Source of the DNA: an uncultured Prolixibacteraceae bacterium
GTDB lineage: Bacteria; Bacteroidota; Bacteroidia; Bacteroidales; Prolixibacteraceae
Direction of reading: 5' to 3'
Assembly (NCBI GenBank): GCA_937915865.1
Contig: CALGIG010000129.1
Coordinates: forward strand, 1 to 44,766
DNA length: 44,766 bases
Positions within the stretch are counted from its first letter, which is position 1; every line of letters begins with the position of its first letter. A program made the translations under genes and the position numbers. Below the pieces are notes generated by a model. The model was not told where the DNA came from, did not search any database, and saw only the letters and a list, made by a program, of their open reading frames with translations. Below are positions 8,526 through 17,718 of this stretch, piece after piece.

Positions 8526-8561
8526 AAGCGAGGTGCCCGAATGGGCACTTCGCTTTTTTTT
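8526..8561 (+). terminator. Strong rho-independent terminator
   Basis: Long stem AGCGAGGTGCCC/GGGCACTTCGCT with a GAAT loop, followed by eight T. It closes the TPR gene and sits just before the 3' end of the convergent gene at 8564. Confidence 0.93.
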
Positions 8562-8563
8562 AG

Positions 8564-10057
8564 CTAAATGTTCTGATCATGATTTATATATGGTTCGAGC
8601 CATTCAATGTAATTGAATGAGTTTAGGAACTGTCGTTCAAAAGGGCTGGCCTTTAATTTTAAAAGGTTTTCTTTGGTTTGCTTAAGCTTTTTGGTTTGCT
8701 TGTGGTGATGTCCACCTAATCTGATTAAGTTAACAGTTTTTAAAATAATCGCTTCACTTTCAAGTAGTTTACCGCTTTTCTTTAAATCGCGCTCAAATGA
8801 TCGGATTTCTGAGTCAAGATAGTCCTGATCGCCTAATTTGCAATGAATCAGAATGTTTAGAAATCTAATAGGTTTTGTTTGTGGCTGCTGACTGAAAGGT
8901 TTTCCTGTATTTAGAATTGGTCGGATAACTTTTAGTGCCTGCTTATAATTTTGATTCCAAAAGTGGACCACTGCCGCTTGTAAAGCTATCTCAGCCTGTG
9001 TTGCAAAAGTCAGCCCGCTTTGTTTTTCGGTAATGTCAGGCCACATTCTGAATAAATGATCCTGTGCTTCAGTATAAAGTTTTTGATCAGTTAAAATTAA
9101 GCTTTCAAAGATGAAAATAAGTGGTTTAATGACGCTCTGTGTTGCAGGAAACTCAATTGTTAGGTTTCCTAATTTGTCGATGAAATAAGGCATTTCTTTA
9201 TAGTTCCCAAACCATCGAAGGTTGTTCAAAATTCCCCGAATATGATTGATGTAAAAAAATGGTGGGTTTCCCCAAAGTTTACGGTTTTGTTCAAAAAGTT
9301 CGTTTAGCTCGTAATATACTTTCAGACTAGATTTGGGATTTCCCGTTTTCATAAAATAGGCCGATTGAAACAACAGGTGAAGTTTTTGCGCCTCAAACGA
9401 ATTTTTATTTTGTCCGGATATTGCTTGTAATTCATTAAAAGCCAAATCATTTAGCTTTATTTTTTCTTCCTCGTTCCGTACTGTCCCATGTTTAATTTGT
9501 CGTAGCGAAATGAGGTTGTAAAGTCCGGTGTGGTTTTCGATTGCTCGTTGTTGACGAGAAACCGACTCTATTTTTGATTGCTTTTTCACCAGTTGGTCTT
9601 CATCCATTTCACTAAATTCGAGTTGGTTATGGATTTGTATTTCGAGCTTGGCTAAAAGTAGGAAATGACTAAATAGTTCGTATTCCAGAGCAATATTTTT
9701 TGTTTTGGTAATTAATTGAAGGCTTTCCTTGCACAAATTTCGTTTGAACAGAAACCTGGCCTGTTGATAGGATTTCAATACGCCGAATTCAATTTCAGTT
9801 TCAGTGTCTCTAGTCGAAAGTCTATCTAATAATTTATGATATAGATGTTTACATGCGATTTCGAAGCTGGCGCCTGGCCTCTCTCTTTTAAATTCAGTTC
9901 TGACTGTATCGGCGTCTGTGTAGTTATTTTGTATGATCTCGTACAACAATTGATAGTCTTTTTCGCCTTCGTAAATCTGGTTATGGAGGCCAAAATATCG
10001 CTTATCTGCGCTATCCATTGAGTTAATCAGTACAATCAGGCTATCTAGTTTCGACAT
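8564..10057 (-). CDS. Uncharacterised helical-repeat protein, 497 aa
   Basis: A long, almost entirely alpha-helical protein with no signal peptide and no membrane segment. The regular spacing of Leu and aromatic residues resembles degenerate TPR repeats (for example around LKVYYELNELFEQNRKLWG and YTEAQDHLFRMWPDI). No catalytic motif is recognised. It is convergent with the TPR gene and divergent from the ribose operon. It may be a cytosolic scaffold or regulator, but no function can be assigned. Confidence 0.75.
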   Translation of the reverse strand: MSKLDSLIVLINSMDSADKRYFGLHNQIYEGEKDYQLLYEIIQNNYTDADTVRTEFKRERPGASFEIACKHLYHKLLDRLSTRDTETEIEFGVLKSYQQARFLFKRNLCKESLQLITKTKNIALEYELFSHFLLLAKLEIQIHNQLEFSEMDEDQLVKKQSKIESVSRQQRAIENHTGLYNLISLRQIKHGTVRNEEEKIKLNDLAFNELQAISGQNKNSFEAQKLHLLFQSAYFMKTGNPKSSLKVYYELNELFEQNRKLWGNPPFFYINHIRGILNNLRWFGNYKEMPYFIDKLGNLTIEFPATQSVIKPLIFIFESLILTDQKLYTEAQDHLFRMWPDITEKQSGLTFATQAEIALQAAVVHFWNQNYKQALKVIRPILNTGKPFSQQPQTKPIRFLNILIHCKLGDQDYLDSEIRSFERDLKKSGKLLESEAIILKTVNLIRLGGHHHKQTKKLKQTKENLLKLKASPFERQFLNSFNYIEWLEPYINHDQNI

Positions 10058-10207
10058 GGAATGTTTTATAACAGGGTATATGATAAAATTAGTTCTAAAA
10101 TATCAGAAATTATTAATTTTAGTAGTATTTAAAATTTTTATAATCAATTGTTTGATATTTATATTTCAAATTATTTTTCGTTTTAAAAATATAAAAAATA
10201 ATGAATA

Positions 10208-10224
10208 TAGGTTCAAAAAACCTA
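10208..10224. promoter_or_regulatory. Short inverted repeat before the ribose operon
   Basis: TAGGTT and AACCTA face each other across 5 nt (CAAAA), 44 bp before the ribokinase ATG. It could be an operator for a sugar-responsive repressor, but no regulator gene lies nearby, so this is tentative. Confidence 0.3.
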
Positions 10225-10267
10225 AGTAGGATTGTTTAAATTCGTTTAGTTAAAATAAAGCTAGCTT

Positions 10268-11176
10268 ATGAATCCAAAAAAAATACTTGTTGTTGGTAGT
10301 TCGAATACCGATATGGTTATTAAAACACATAAATTTCCAGCGCCTGGAGAAACAATTCTGGGTGGACGCTTTCTAATGAATGCAGGTGGAAAAGGCGCCA
10401 ATCAGGCGGTAGCGGCTGCCCGGTTGGGAGGTGTTGTTGCATTTGTAGGTAAAATTGGGGAAGATATTTTTGGGAAACAAGCAGTTCAGCAACTCGAAGA
10501 CGAAGGTATTGATGTCAGTTTTGTAGCTGTTGATCCCGAAAATCCCAGTGGGGTGGCAATGATAACAGTTGACCGAAATGCTGAAAATTCAATTGTTGTA
10601 GCCCCAGGATCAAATGGAACCCTGAGCCCATCCGATTTTGACAAAGCTATGTCGAAACTTGATGAATCTGATTATGTGCTGATGCAACTTGAAATTCCTA
10701 TTCCAACGGTTGAATACATTGCCGAAAAAGCTTCGTTAAAAAAGAAAAAAGTGATACTAAATCCAGCACCTGCTGCGGTCCTTTCTGGTGAGTTACTTCA
10801 AAATCTTTATTTGATTACTCCGAATGAAACAGAAGCCGAATTGTTGACTGGCATTAAGGTTACTGATGAAGTCTCGGCATTGAAGGCGGCCACACAGTTA
10901 CATGAAAACGGAGTAGAATCTGTGATTATTACAATGGGTGCAGCAGGTGCATTTTTACTCGAAAATGGACAGTCGCAATTGATCAAAGCCCCTAAAGTGA
11001 ATGCTGTTGATACAACAGCTGCTGGCGATACTTTCAATGGAGCTCTTATTGTTGCTTTATCTGAAGGTAAGTCTGTTTCAGAAGCTATTGTTTTTGCAAA
11101 CAAGGCAGCTTCAATTTCAGTCACTCGAATTGGAGCCCAGTCATCAGTTCCCTATAGAAGAGAAATTTTAAACTAA
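10268..11176 (+). CDS. rbsK: Ribokinase
   Basis: A 302-aa PfkB-family sugar kinase that phosphorylates D-ribose at O5 with ATP in the cytosol. Seen: GGKGANQ at residues 40-46 (ribose site), NPAPA at 165-169, NETEAELLTG, and VDTTAAGDTFNG at 248-258 with D254 as catalytic base. Length matches ribokinase. It heads an operon with an ADP-ribosylglycohydrolase, a nucleoside hydrolase and a permease, with gaps of 10, 140 and 24 bp. This supports ribose from nucleosides or ADP-ribose as the substrate over other PfkB sugars. Confidence 0.93.
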   Translation: MNPKKILVVGSSNTDMVIKTHKFPAPGETILGGRFLMNAGGKGANQAVAAARLGGVVAFVGKIGEDIFGKQAVQQLEDEGIDVSFVAVDPENPSGVAMITVDRNAENSIVVAPGSNGTLSPSDFDKAMSKLDESDYVLMQLEIPIPTVEYIAEKASLKKKKVILNPAPAAVLSGELLQNLYLITPNETEAELLTGIKVTDEVSALKAATQLHENGVESVIITMGAAGAFLLENGQSQLIKAPKVNAVDTTAAGDTFNGALIVALSEGKSVSEAIVFANKAASISVTRIGAQSSVPYRREILN

Positions 11177-11186
11177 AACCATAATC

Positions 11187-12788
11187 ATGAAAAAGTACTT
11201 ATTGACCTTGTGTTTACCAGTAATTGTTTTACTGATAACCTCTTGTATGCCCCAAAAGGATTCCGATACAAGGATTATTCAACTCGAAAAATTACGAGAT
11301 AAAATCGCTGGCGGTTGGGCCGGAAAAATGATTGGTGTTACTTATGGCGCTCCTACCGAATTCAGAGCCCAGGGCAAAACATACGAAGACTCTATAAAAT
11401 GGAGGCCTGCTGATGTTAAAGGTTCTATTTGGCAGGACGATATATATGTTCAGCTTACTTTCCTCATGACCATGGATCGTTATGGGATAAATGCTCCAAC
11501 CAAAAAATTCCAGGAGTTGTTTGCCAAGGCTGGTTATCATTTGTGGCATGCCAACGTTCAGGCCCGTAAGAACTATTTTGATAGTATTTTCCCTCCGCAA
11601 TCGGGTTTGCCTGAAAACAATCTGCATGCTGATGATATTGATTTCCAAATAGAAGCAGACTATATTGGTTTTATGTGCCCGGGAATGCCTTATACAGCGA
11701 ACCAGATAGCCGATAAAATTGGCCATATCATGAATTATGGCGACGGGGTTTATGGTGGCGCTTTTGTTGCTTCTTTATATGCTGAAGCTTATTTTGAAAG
11801 CGATATGACAAAGCTGATTGAAAAAGCATTGTTGTCGATTCCGGCACAAAGTGATTATGCAAAAATTGTAAATGATGTGATTCTGTTGCACAAACAATAT
11901 CCTGCTGATTGGCGGGCTGCCTGGAATGAGTTAGAAGCGAAATGGGGCCATGTGCAGATTTGTGGGGCTGGTACGCCGTTTAATATTGATGCTAAATTTA
12001 ACGGTGCATTTATCGTAATGGGCTTGCTTTATGGCGAAGGTGATCCGGTGAAAACGATGGAAATTTCAACCCGTTGTGGTCAGGATTCAGACTGTAACCC
12101 GTCGAATGCGATGGCCGTTTTAGGAGTTATTAAAGGATTAAGTGGCCTGCCTGCTGAATATCAGTCTGCAGTAAAAGCAATTGGAGATTCGTTGTTCATA
12201 AACACCGATTATTCATTCAATAAAGCAGTTAATAAGACTTTGGAATATGCTCAAAAACTGGCAGTACAAAATGGTGGAGAGTCAACTTCTGACCAATTGA
12301 AAATAAAAGTACAAAAACCTCAGCCAATGGCATTGGAGGTTGCTTTTCCTAAGCTTGTTTTTGATAAAAAAGTCAGTGTTTTTAATGAAACCCAAGGCTG
12401 GAAACTCAAAGGTAAATGGGCTGAATTTGGTGGAAAACAAGCCAAATTTAGTAGTGCAGTGGGCGATGAAATCAGCTTTGCTTTTGAAGGAACCGGTGTT
12501 TCAGTTGTTGGAAACTGGCTTAAAGATGGCGGAAAAGCTGATGTTTATGTTGATGGGCAACTCAAACGTACAATTGATTGCTATTTCTACTTCTCCAAAC
12601 AAGAACACAATAATATGGATTTGTACCACATTACAAATCTTCCTTCTGGAAAACATACTATAAAACTGGTTGTGAAAGGTGAAAAACGTCCCGAATCATC
12701 AGGAACTAATGTTTATGTATCTGAAGCTGTGGTGTTTAAAACGGCTGATAAAATCAATGAAAATTATAAATTCTCATTTCAGAAATAG
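11187..12788 (+). CDS. ADP-ribosylglycohydrolase-like lipoprotein
   Basis: A 533-aa protein with a lipoprotein signal (LITSC, lipidated C20), so it is exported and membrane-anchored. Residues about 36-350 form an ADP-ribosylglycohydrolase-type all-helical domain with its metal-binding acidic sets: QDD at 83-85, HADDID at 148-152, and GQDSDCN with D300 and D302. A C-terminal beta-rich domain (about 390-520) looks like a carbohydrate-binding or jelly-roll module. The family cleaves N-glycosidic bonds of ADP-ribose or related ribosides. Here, next to ribokinase and a secreted nucleoside hydrolase, it probably frees ribose outside the cytoplasm (inference). Confidence 0.88.
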   Translation: MKKYLLTLCLPVIVLLITSCMPQKDSDTRIIQLEKLRDKIAGGWAGKMIGVTYGAPTEFRAQGKTYEDSIKWRPADVKGSIWQDDIYVQLTFLMTMDRYGINAPTKKFQELFAKAGYHLWHANVQARKNYFDSIFPPQSGLPENNLHADDIDFQIEADYIGFMCPGMPYTANQIADKIGHIMNYGDGVYGGAFVASLYAEAYFESDMTKLIEKALLSIPAQSDYAKIVNDVILLHKQYPADWRAAWNELEAKWGHVQICGAGTPFNIDAKFNGAFIVMGLLYGEGDPVKTMEISTRCGQDSDCNPSNAMAVLGVIKGLSGLPAEYQSAVKAIGDSLFINTDYSFNKAVNKTLEYAQKLAVQNGGESTSDQLKIKVQKPQPMALEVAFPKLVFDKKVSVFNETQGWKLKGKWAEFGGKQAKFSSAVGDEISFAFEGTGVSVVGNWLKDGGKADVYVDGQLKRTIDCYFYFSKQEHNNMDLYHITNLPSGKHTIKLVVKGEKRPESSGTNVYVSEAVVFKTADKINENYKFSFQK

Positions 12789-12801
12789 TTTATTTAAATG
12801 A

Positions 12802-12853
12802 AATAGCCATCTCGCCTAAGGCGAGACCAACCGTAAATGAATAAATGGCTATT
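12802..12853. repeat. Nested palindrome between operon genes
   Basis: Outer arms AATAGCCAT (12802-12810) and ATGGCTATT (12845-12853) enclose an inner hairpin TCTCGCC-TAA-GGCGAGA (12810-12826). A related CTCTCC-TAA-GGCGAG palindrome occurs at 25145-25159, so the inner part is probably a dispersed repeat. It has no T tract, so an attenuator or mRNA-processing hairpin is as likely as a terminator. Confidence 0.75.
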
Positions 12854-12928
12854 CCATACGTTGGATTGTTCGATTAAAAGAAAATCTTAATACGCTGATT
12901 TTGAGACGTTAGACGAAAATTTATACAA

Positions 12929-13924
12929 ATGAAAAGTAATTTCTTTTTTTTGAGTGTATGGTTGTTTCTGATGACAATAACAGGATATACACGTGCGGCT
13001 CAACCAGTTAAAGTGATTTTTGATTCGGATATGGGCCCCGATTTTGATGATGTTGGTGCTATTACAATTCTCCATGCTCTTGCAGCCAGGGGCGAATGCG
13101 AAATTTTGGCAACTGTTGCCAGCGACGGTTATCCTTATATTGCACCAACGCTTGAGGTTTTCAACCGATATTTCGGTAAACCTGAAATTCCGGTAGGCGC
13201 TCCAGGGAAAAATGCCCCGTCCTTTTCATGTCCAAATCATTGGAACGACTCTCTCGTAGCAAAGTATTTGCCTGAAAAGAAAACAAATGCCAATTATCCT
13301 TTGGCAGTTGAGGTTTATCGTAAGGTTTTGGCCCATCAACCCGATAAAAGTGTGGTAATTATTACTGTTGGGTTTACTTCCAATCTGGCAGATTTACTTA
13401 AATCGGGCCCCGACAAATATAGTCCGCTTACAGGAAAAGATTTGGTCGCACGAAAAGTAAAAAAGTGGGTGGCTATGGCTGGAGTTTTCCCTGAAGGAAG
13501 TGAATTCAATGTAAACCAACATGCCGATGCTTCCATGTTTGTATTTCAAAATTGGCCTTCTCCTATACTTTTCAGTGGTTTCGAAATTGGAGTTAAAATA
13601 ATGACTGGCAATAAAGTTGCTTTAGAAGGCAGTAAAGATAGTCCTGTTCATTGGGCCTACAAATATTGTCTTGAAACTTATGACAAGAAACCAATCCGAA
13701 TGCGTAACTCATGGGACCATACTGCTGTTTTATGTGCCGTTCGTAATCCTGAAAACTATTTTTATGTGATTGGAAATGGAACATTCGTTTGTAATCCTGA
13801 TGGTTCAAATAGCTGGAACGCCGATAAGAATTCAAATCATTCGTTTTTGGTACATAAATACCCGTACCAGAGAATAGCTGATATCTTGGATGATTTAATG
13901 CTGTATGAACCTAAGAAAAACTAA
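12929..13924 (+). CDS. Secreted nucleoside hydrolase
   Basis: A 331-aa protein of the inosine-uridine hydrolase superfamily with a signal peptide (residues 1-24, ending RAAQ). The Ca-binding aspartate cluster reads DSDMGPDFDD (32-41). NQHADASMF is the likely substrate loop and SWDHTAVLCAV the C-terminal conserved helix. It should split ribonucleosides into base and ribose in the periplasm. It is third in the operon with ribokinase and the RbsP-like permease. A comparable secreted nucleoside hydrolase is part of the Bacteroides thetaiotaomicron ribose-scavenging locus. Confidence 0.9.
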   Translation: MKSNFFFLSVWLFLMTITGYTRAAQPVKVIFDSDMGPDFDDVGAITILHALAARGECEILATVASDGYPYIAPTLEVFNRYFGKPEIPVGAPGKNAPSFSCPNHWNDSLVAKYLPEKKTNANYPLAVEVYRKVLAHQPDKSVVIITVGFTSNLADLLKSGPDKYSPLTGKDLVARKVKKWVAMAGVFPEGSEFNVNQHADASMFVFQNWPSPILFSGFEIGVKIMTGNKVALEGSKDSPVHWAYKYCLETYDKKPIRMRNSWDHTAVLCAVRNPENYFYVIGNGTFVCNPDGSNSWNADKNSNHSFLVHKYPYQRIADILDDLMLYEPKKN

Positions 13925-13948
13925 TTGTCAAATACTAAATCCTGAACT

Positions 13949-14944
13949 ATGTATATCGTTAATTCTTATTCGTTTGCAGTTATTCTTTGCATAGTAACTA
14001 TGTTATGTTGGGGGTCGTGGGCAAATACCCAGAAATTAGCGCAGAAATCCTGGCGGTTTGAATTGTTTTACTGGGATTATGTGATTGGTATTTTGCTAAT
14101 GTCGATATTGTTCTCGTTTACTTTAGGAAGCGCAGGTGCACTGGGCCGTAATTTCATTGCTGATATTAGTCAGGCCGAAATGACCAATATAGAAAGCGCT
14201 TTTTTAGGTGGAGTACTTTTTAATTTGGCTAACATTTTGGTCGCAGCGGCAATTGCTATCGCCGGAATGTCAGTTGCTTTTCCTGTCGGGATTGGAATTG
14301 CACTTGTACTTGGTGTCTTGGTAAACTATATGGCTAAGCCTCAGGGAAATGCGCTCTGGCTTTTTCTAGGCGTTGGTTTGGTTACATTAGCTATTATTTT
14401 TGATGCTATTGCCTACCGCCGGAAAGCATCCCAATCACAAAAAGTTCCGACTAAAGGGATTGTATTATCAGTGATTGGTGGCGTTTTAATGGCTTTGTTT
14501 TACCGGTTTGTCGCAAGTTCAATGGCTACTAATTTTGAACAACCTGAAACAGGATTTTTAACTCCCTATACGGCAGTATTTATTTTCTCGTTGGGGATAT
14601 TGATTAGTAATTTCCTGTTTAATACAATTCTCATGAAAAAGCCTTTTGAAGGTGTTCCAGTAACTTATCTCCAATATTTTAAAGGAACTATAAAAGAGCA
14701 TTTAACAGGAATACTTGGCGGTATAATCTGGTGTATTGGAATGATGTTTAGCATCATTGCCGCAGGTAAAGCTGGTTATGCAATCTCTTATGGTTTGGGG
14801 CAAGGTGCAACTTTAGTAGCAGCGCTATGGGGCGTTTTTATCTGGAAAGAATTCTCGGGAACAAAGGGAACTTTTACTCTTCTTTTCACAATGTTCCTGC
14901 TGTTTCTTGCCGGGCTGGGCTTAATAATTTATGCTGGTGTTTAA
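13949..14944 (+). CDS. RbsP-like ribose/nucleoside permease (DMT superfamily)
   Basis: A 331-aa inner-membrane protein with about ten transmembrane helices. It begins with the conserved CWGSWANTQK stretch, and the family also shows AFPVGIGIALVLG and GYAISYGLGQG. It resembles the ureide-permease/GRP sugar-transporter branch of the drug-metabolite transporters, to which RbsP of Bacteroides belongs. Sitting last in the operon, 24 bp behind the nucleoside hydrolase, it should import the released ribose (or nucleosides) for ribokinase. Substrate is inferred from context. Confidence 0.85.
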   Translation: MYIVNSYSFAVILCIVTMLCWGSWANTQKLAQKSWRFELFYWDYVIGILLMSILFSFTLGSAGALGRNFIADISQAEMTNIESAFLGGVLFNLANILVAAAIAIAGMSVAFPVGIGIALVLGVLVNYMAKPQGNALWLFLGVGLVTLAIIFDAIAYRRKASQSQKVPTKGIVLSVIGGVLMALFYRFVASSMATNFEQPETGFLTPYTAVFIFSLGILISNFLFNTILMKKPFEGVPVTYLQYFKGTIKEHLTGILGGIIWCIGMMFSIIAAGKAGYAISYGLGQGATLVAALWGVFIWKEFSGTKGTFTLLFTMFLLFLAGLGLIIYAGV

Positions 14945-15107
14945 CCTTTAAACTGTTTGTTTTTCATTTTTTTAAGAATTGAATTATTCCTTTTGATCAT
15001 TCAGAAGCCACAAATGATAATTCAAATGTCACGTTCAGACATCCGTCCCAATAAATGTTTGTGAAGAAGTGTTTAATAGATAATTTTATGGGGTTATCTA
15101 TGATATT

Positions 15108-15626
15108 ATGGGAAATTCAGTTCAAACATTTAAAGATTTGCGCGAAGCTTCGTTGTTAAGTAAAGATCAAGCGGAATTAGATCAAATTACTACTGGTTTA
15201 TTAAAAGGCTTTGTAGGCAGTACTAAACAAAAATTTGAATTACTAGGTTCGCATTTAAAGGATGATCGAATTGTTGATTTTTATAATCTTTTGCCTGAGT
15301 TTAAATGTTTTGTGGAATATTCGGATGAGCTTAATCGATATTATTATCTTCTGAGAGGTTATTCGGGCGCACTTGCAAAACTAAAAGAACGTACGTCAGT
15401 TAAAGAAGCTAAACGAATATATGCTTATTATTTCGGTAAATATGGTGACCGGAGGTTAATTGTAAACGAGCATTGGTTAGAAAAGAAGAGGTGGGAATTT
15501 TTAGACGAACTCCAAGGTATTTATAGTGAATTTGAGTTAAGCTTATTTATAGAGAAATTTCAATATATATTAAAGGTTAATTTTAGGACATATAAACATT
15601 TTCTATTTGGTTTTTTAGGAGAGTAA
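15108..15626 (+). CDS. Uncharacterised 172-aa protein
   Basis: A soluble, charged, helix-rich protein with no signal peptide, no membrane segment and no motif I recognise. It is rich in Tyr/Phe (YYYLLRGYSG, IYAYYFGKYGDRR). It stands alone between the ribose operon and the receiver-domain gene, and its own promoter is not evident. It is more AT-rich than its neighbours to the eye. No function assigned. Confidence 0.65.
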   Translation: MGNSVQTFKDLREASLLSKDQAELDQITTGLLKGFVGSTKQKFELLGSHLKDDRIVDFYNLLPEFKCFVEYSDELNRYYYLLRGYSGALAKLKERTSVKEAKRIYAYYFGKYGDRRLIVNEHWLEKKRWEFLDELQGIYSEFELSLFIEKFQYILKVNFRTYKHFLFGFLGE

Positions 15627-15807
15627 CAGGTAGTAATAACCCATTGTTTTGAATTTTAGTATTATTTTTTTTGTGTGGGTTATCTTACAAAGTTTTTTAA
15701 ATTATTTCTAAATAGCATCGAATTGAAGCTGTTTATATGTATATTTACGCCTTCACCTTGAGTGTCGCAGTAGTTTGGGTTTTCAGGTTATTATAACATT
15801 AATATCC

Positions 15808-16227
15808 ATGGAATCAGCTAGAAAACCTAAAATACTACTTGTCGAAGATAATCTTATTAATCAGAGGGTTGTTGTTTTGACTTTAAGACACCTGCATTTT
15901 GATTGTGATGTTGCTTCCAATGGAAGTGAAGCTTTTGAGAAATTCAAGCAAAAAGAATACGATATAATTTTTATGGACATTCAAATGCCTGTATTAAACG
16001 GATTAGAAGCAACGAAACTCATTAGGAATTATGAGAAATCTACAGGCATAAAAAAAGGAGTTTTTGTAATTGCCCTTACAGCAAATGAACCTGCTGAGTT
16101 TAGCGGTAAATATTTGGAAGCCGGAATGGATGGGTTTATCGAAAAACCTTTAAGGGCTGAACAATTATCTGTATATATTGATCAACTTTTCAATTCAAGG
16201 ATAAATGAAACTACTCCGGTGGAGTAG
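15808..16227 (+). CDS. Stand-alone response-regulator receiver protein
   Basis: A 139-aa single REC domain of the CheY type. Acidic pair E13-D14, phospho-acceptor D57 in FMDIQMP, T91 and K113 are all present. There is no output domain. It is most like the receiver modules attached to hybrid histidine kinases, so it may be a shuttle or sink in a phosphorelay (inference). No kinase gene lies nearby. ATG 15808 is used instead of an upstream TTG because the conserved fold starts at KPKILLVEDN. Its stop codon lies inside the terminator stem. Confidence 0.9.
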   Translation: MESARKPKILLVEDNLINQRVVVLTLRHLHFDCDVASNGSEAFEKFKQKEYDIIFMDIQMPVLNGLEATKLIRNYEKSTGIKKGVFVIALTANEPAEFSGKYLEAGMDGFIEKPLRAEQLSVYIDQLFNSRINETTPVE

Positions 16228-16233
16228 TTTTTT
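16209..16233 (+). terminator. Terminator overlapping the end of the receiver gene
   Basis: AACTACTCC and GGAGTAGTT form a 9-bp stem with a 3-nt loop, followed by a T tract. The last five codons and the TAG of the upstream gene are within the stem. Confidence 0.88.
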
Positions 16234-16491
16234 TATTTCTATTTCTTACCTTTTTATTTGTTGTTAAAACCTTTTGATGTTGTCAATATTTTGTAAGAAA
16301 GTATATTCAAATAAACTCCTCTTTCTTCGGTATCTTTACTATTTTGTTGATTAGTAGTTGGTTGAACGATAATGATATATCCGGGTATTTGTTAATAAAT
16401 CTTATTATTTAGAACCTGATCAAATTTTGTATCTTGTTGTAATACTGACGGATACTTAATATTTTTACCAAGAATCAAATTTAACTCAACC

Positions 16492-17700
16492 ATGAAACAA
16501 TTGTCAATCTTTTTACTGTTTTTTATTGCTGTTACCTCATTTGCACAGGATGCAACCCAATGGCGTGGATTAAATTCTACAGGTATATATTCGGTCGAAA
16601 AATTATTACCTCTTTGGCCAGCCGATGGCCCCAAAATAATATGGTCATTCGAGAAGCTTGGACAAGGATATTCTTCTCCAGCCTTTGCAAACGATAAAAT
16701 TTACATCAATGGGATGGAAAACGGACAAGCCGTTTTGTATGTATTTGATATGAATGGTAAAGAGCTTCACCAAATGAAGTATGGAAAAGAGTTTGATGCC
16801 AGCTTCCCCGGTTCCCGATCAACTCCTACTATTGTCGGGGATTTGGCCTATTTGTTCACCGGGCATGGAGTATTAATCTGCCTCGATTTGAAGTCAGGTA
16901 AACCGGTATGGCAAAAAGATTTGATTAATGATTTTGGTGGTTCGAACATTACCTGGGGATATACTGAGTCGATTTTAGTTGATGGTGATAAACTTTTCTG
17001 CACACCGGGAGGAAAAACAAACAATGTAGTTGCATTGAATCGCATGACTGGAACTACAATATGGAGTTGTCCCGGAGTTGGCGATTTATCGGCTTATTGT
17101 ACGCCATTGCTTGTTAAACTTCCTTCGAGGCAATTACTGGTTACTCATACAGCTGGCCATGTTGTTGGCATTGATGCCAATACAGGCAAACTACTTTGGA
17201 GTTTTGCTCATCCTAATCAGTGGTCAGTTCACCCTAATACTCCGATTTATCAGGATGGTGGGCTGTTTGTATTCAGTGGATACGGACAGGGTGGCGAAAA
17301 ACTCAAATTGAGCGAAGATGGCAGCTCTGTAACAAAAGAGTGGGATATTAAGAGCTTCGATAGCCGTATGGGCGGGGCTGTTTTAATTGATGGATATTTG
17401 TATGGATCGGGTGATAACGGCCGTAGCTGGCAATGTATCGATTGGAAAACAGGCGCTCAGAAATACTCGTCAACCGAAGTAGCTAAAGGAGTTGTTATTG
17501 CAGCTAATAAAACTCTGATTGGGTACAGCGAAAGAGGCGAATTATTTATGGCCGAAGCTAACCCTTCGGTTTTGAAAATTGCTTCAAAAACAAAAGTAAA
17601 TTTAGGCAATGAGCAGCATTGGGCTCATCCGGTTATTTACAAAGGCATCTTATATATTAGGCATGGCAATGCATTAATTGCTTATAAAATTTCAGAATAA
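16492..17700 (+). CDS. Secreted PQQ-type beta-propeller protein 1
   Basis: A 402-aa protein with a Sec signal peptide (about 1-19, ending SFAQ), then ATQWRGLNSTG and a series of propeller blades with the pyrrolo-quinoline-quinone repeat pattern (G-x-W, A-x-D-x-x-TG-x-x-x-W). It is first of three tandem paralogues and the first gene of the long plus-strand cluster. Similar to BamB/PQQ_2 family proteins, whose propellers can be scaffolds. True PQQ dehydrogenases are usually longer, and I cannot confirm cofactor binding. Location should be periplasmic. Gap to the next gene is 18 bp. Confidence 0.88.
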   Translation: MKQLSIFLLFFIAVTSFAQDATQWRGLNSTGIYSVEKLLPLWPADGPKIIWSFEKLGQGYSSPAFANDKIYINGMENGQAVLYVFDMNGKELHQMKYGKEFDASFPGSRSTPTIVGDLAYLFTGHGVLICLDLKSGKPVWQKDLINDFGGSNITWGYTESILVDGDKLFCTPGGKTNNVVALNRMTGTTIWSCPGVGDLSAYCTPLLVKLPSRQLLVTHTAGHVVGIDANTGKLLWSFAHPNQWSVHPNTPIYQDGGLFVFSGYGQGGEKLKLSEDGSSVTKEWDIKSFDSRMGGAVLIDGYLYGSGDNGRSWQCIDWKTGAQKYSSTEVAKGVVIAANKTLIGYSERGELFMAEANPSVLKIASKTKVNLGNEQHWAHPVIYKGILYIRHGNALIAYKISE

Positions 17701-17718
17701 AAACAGAAAACCAGCTTT

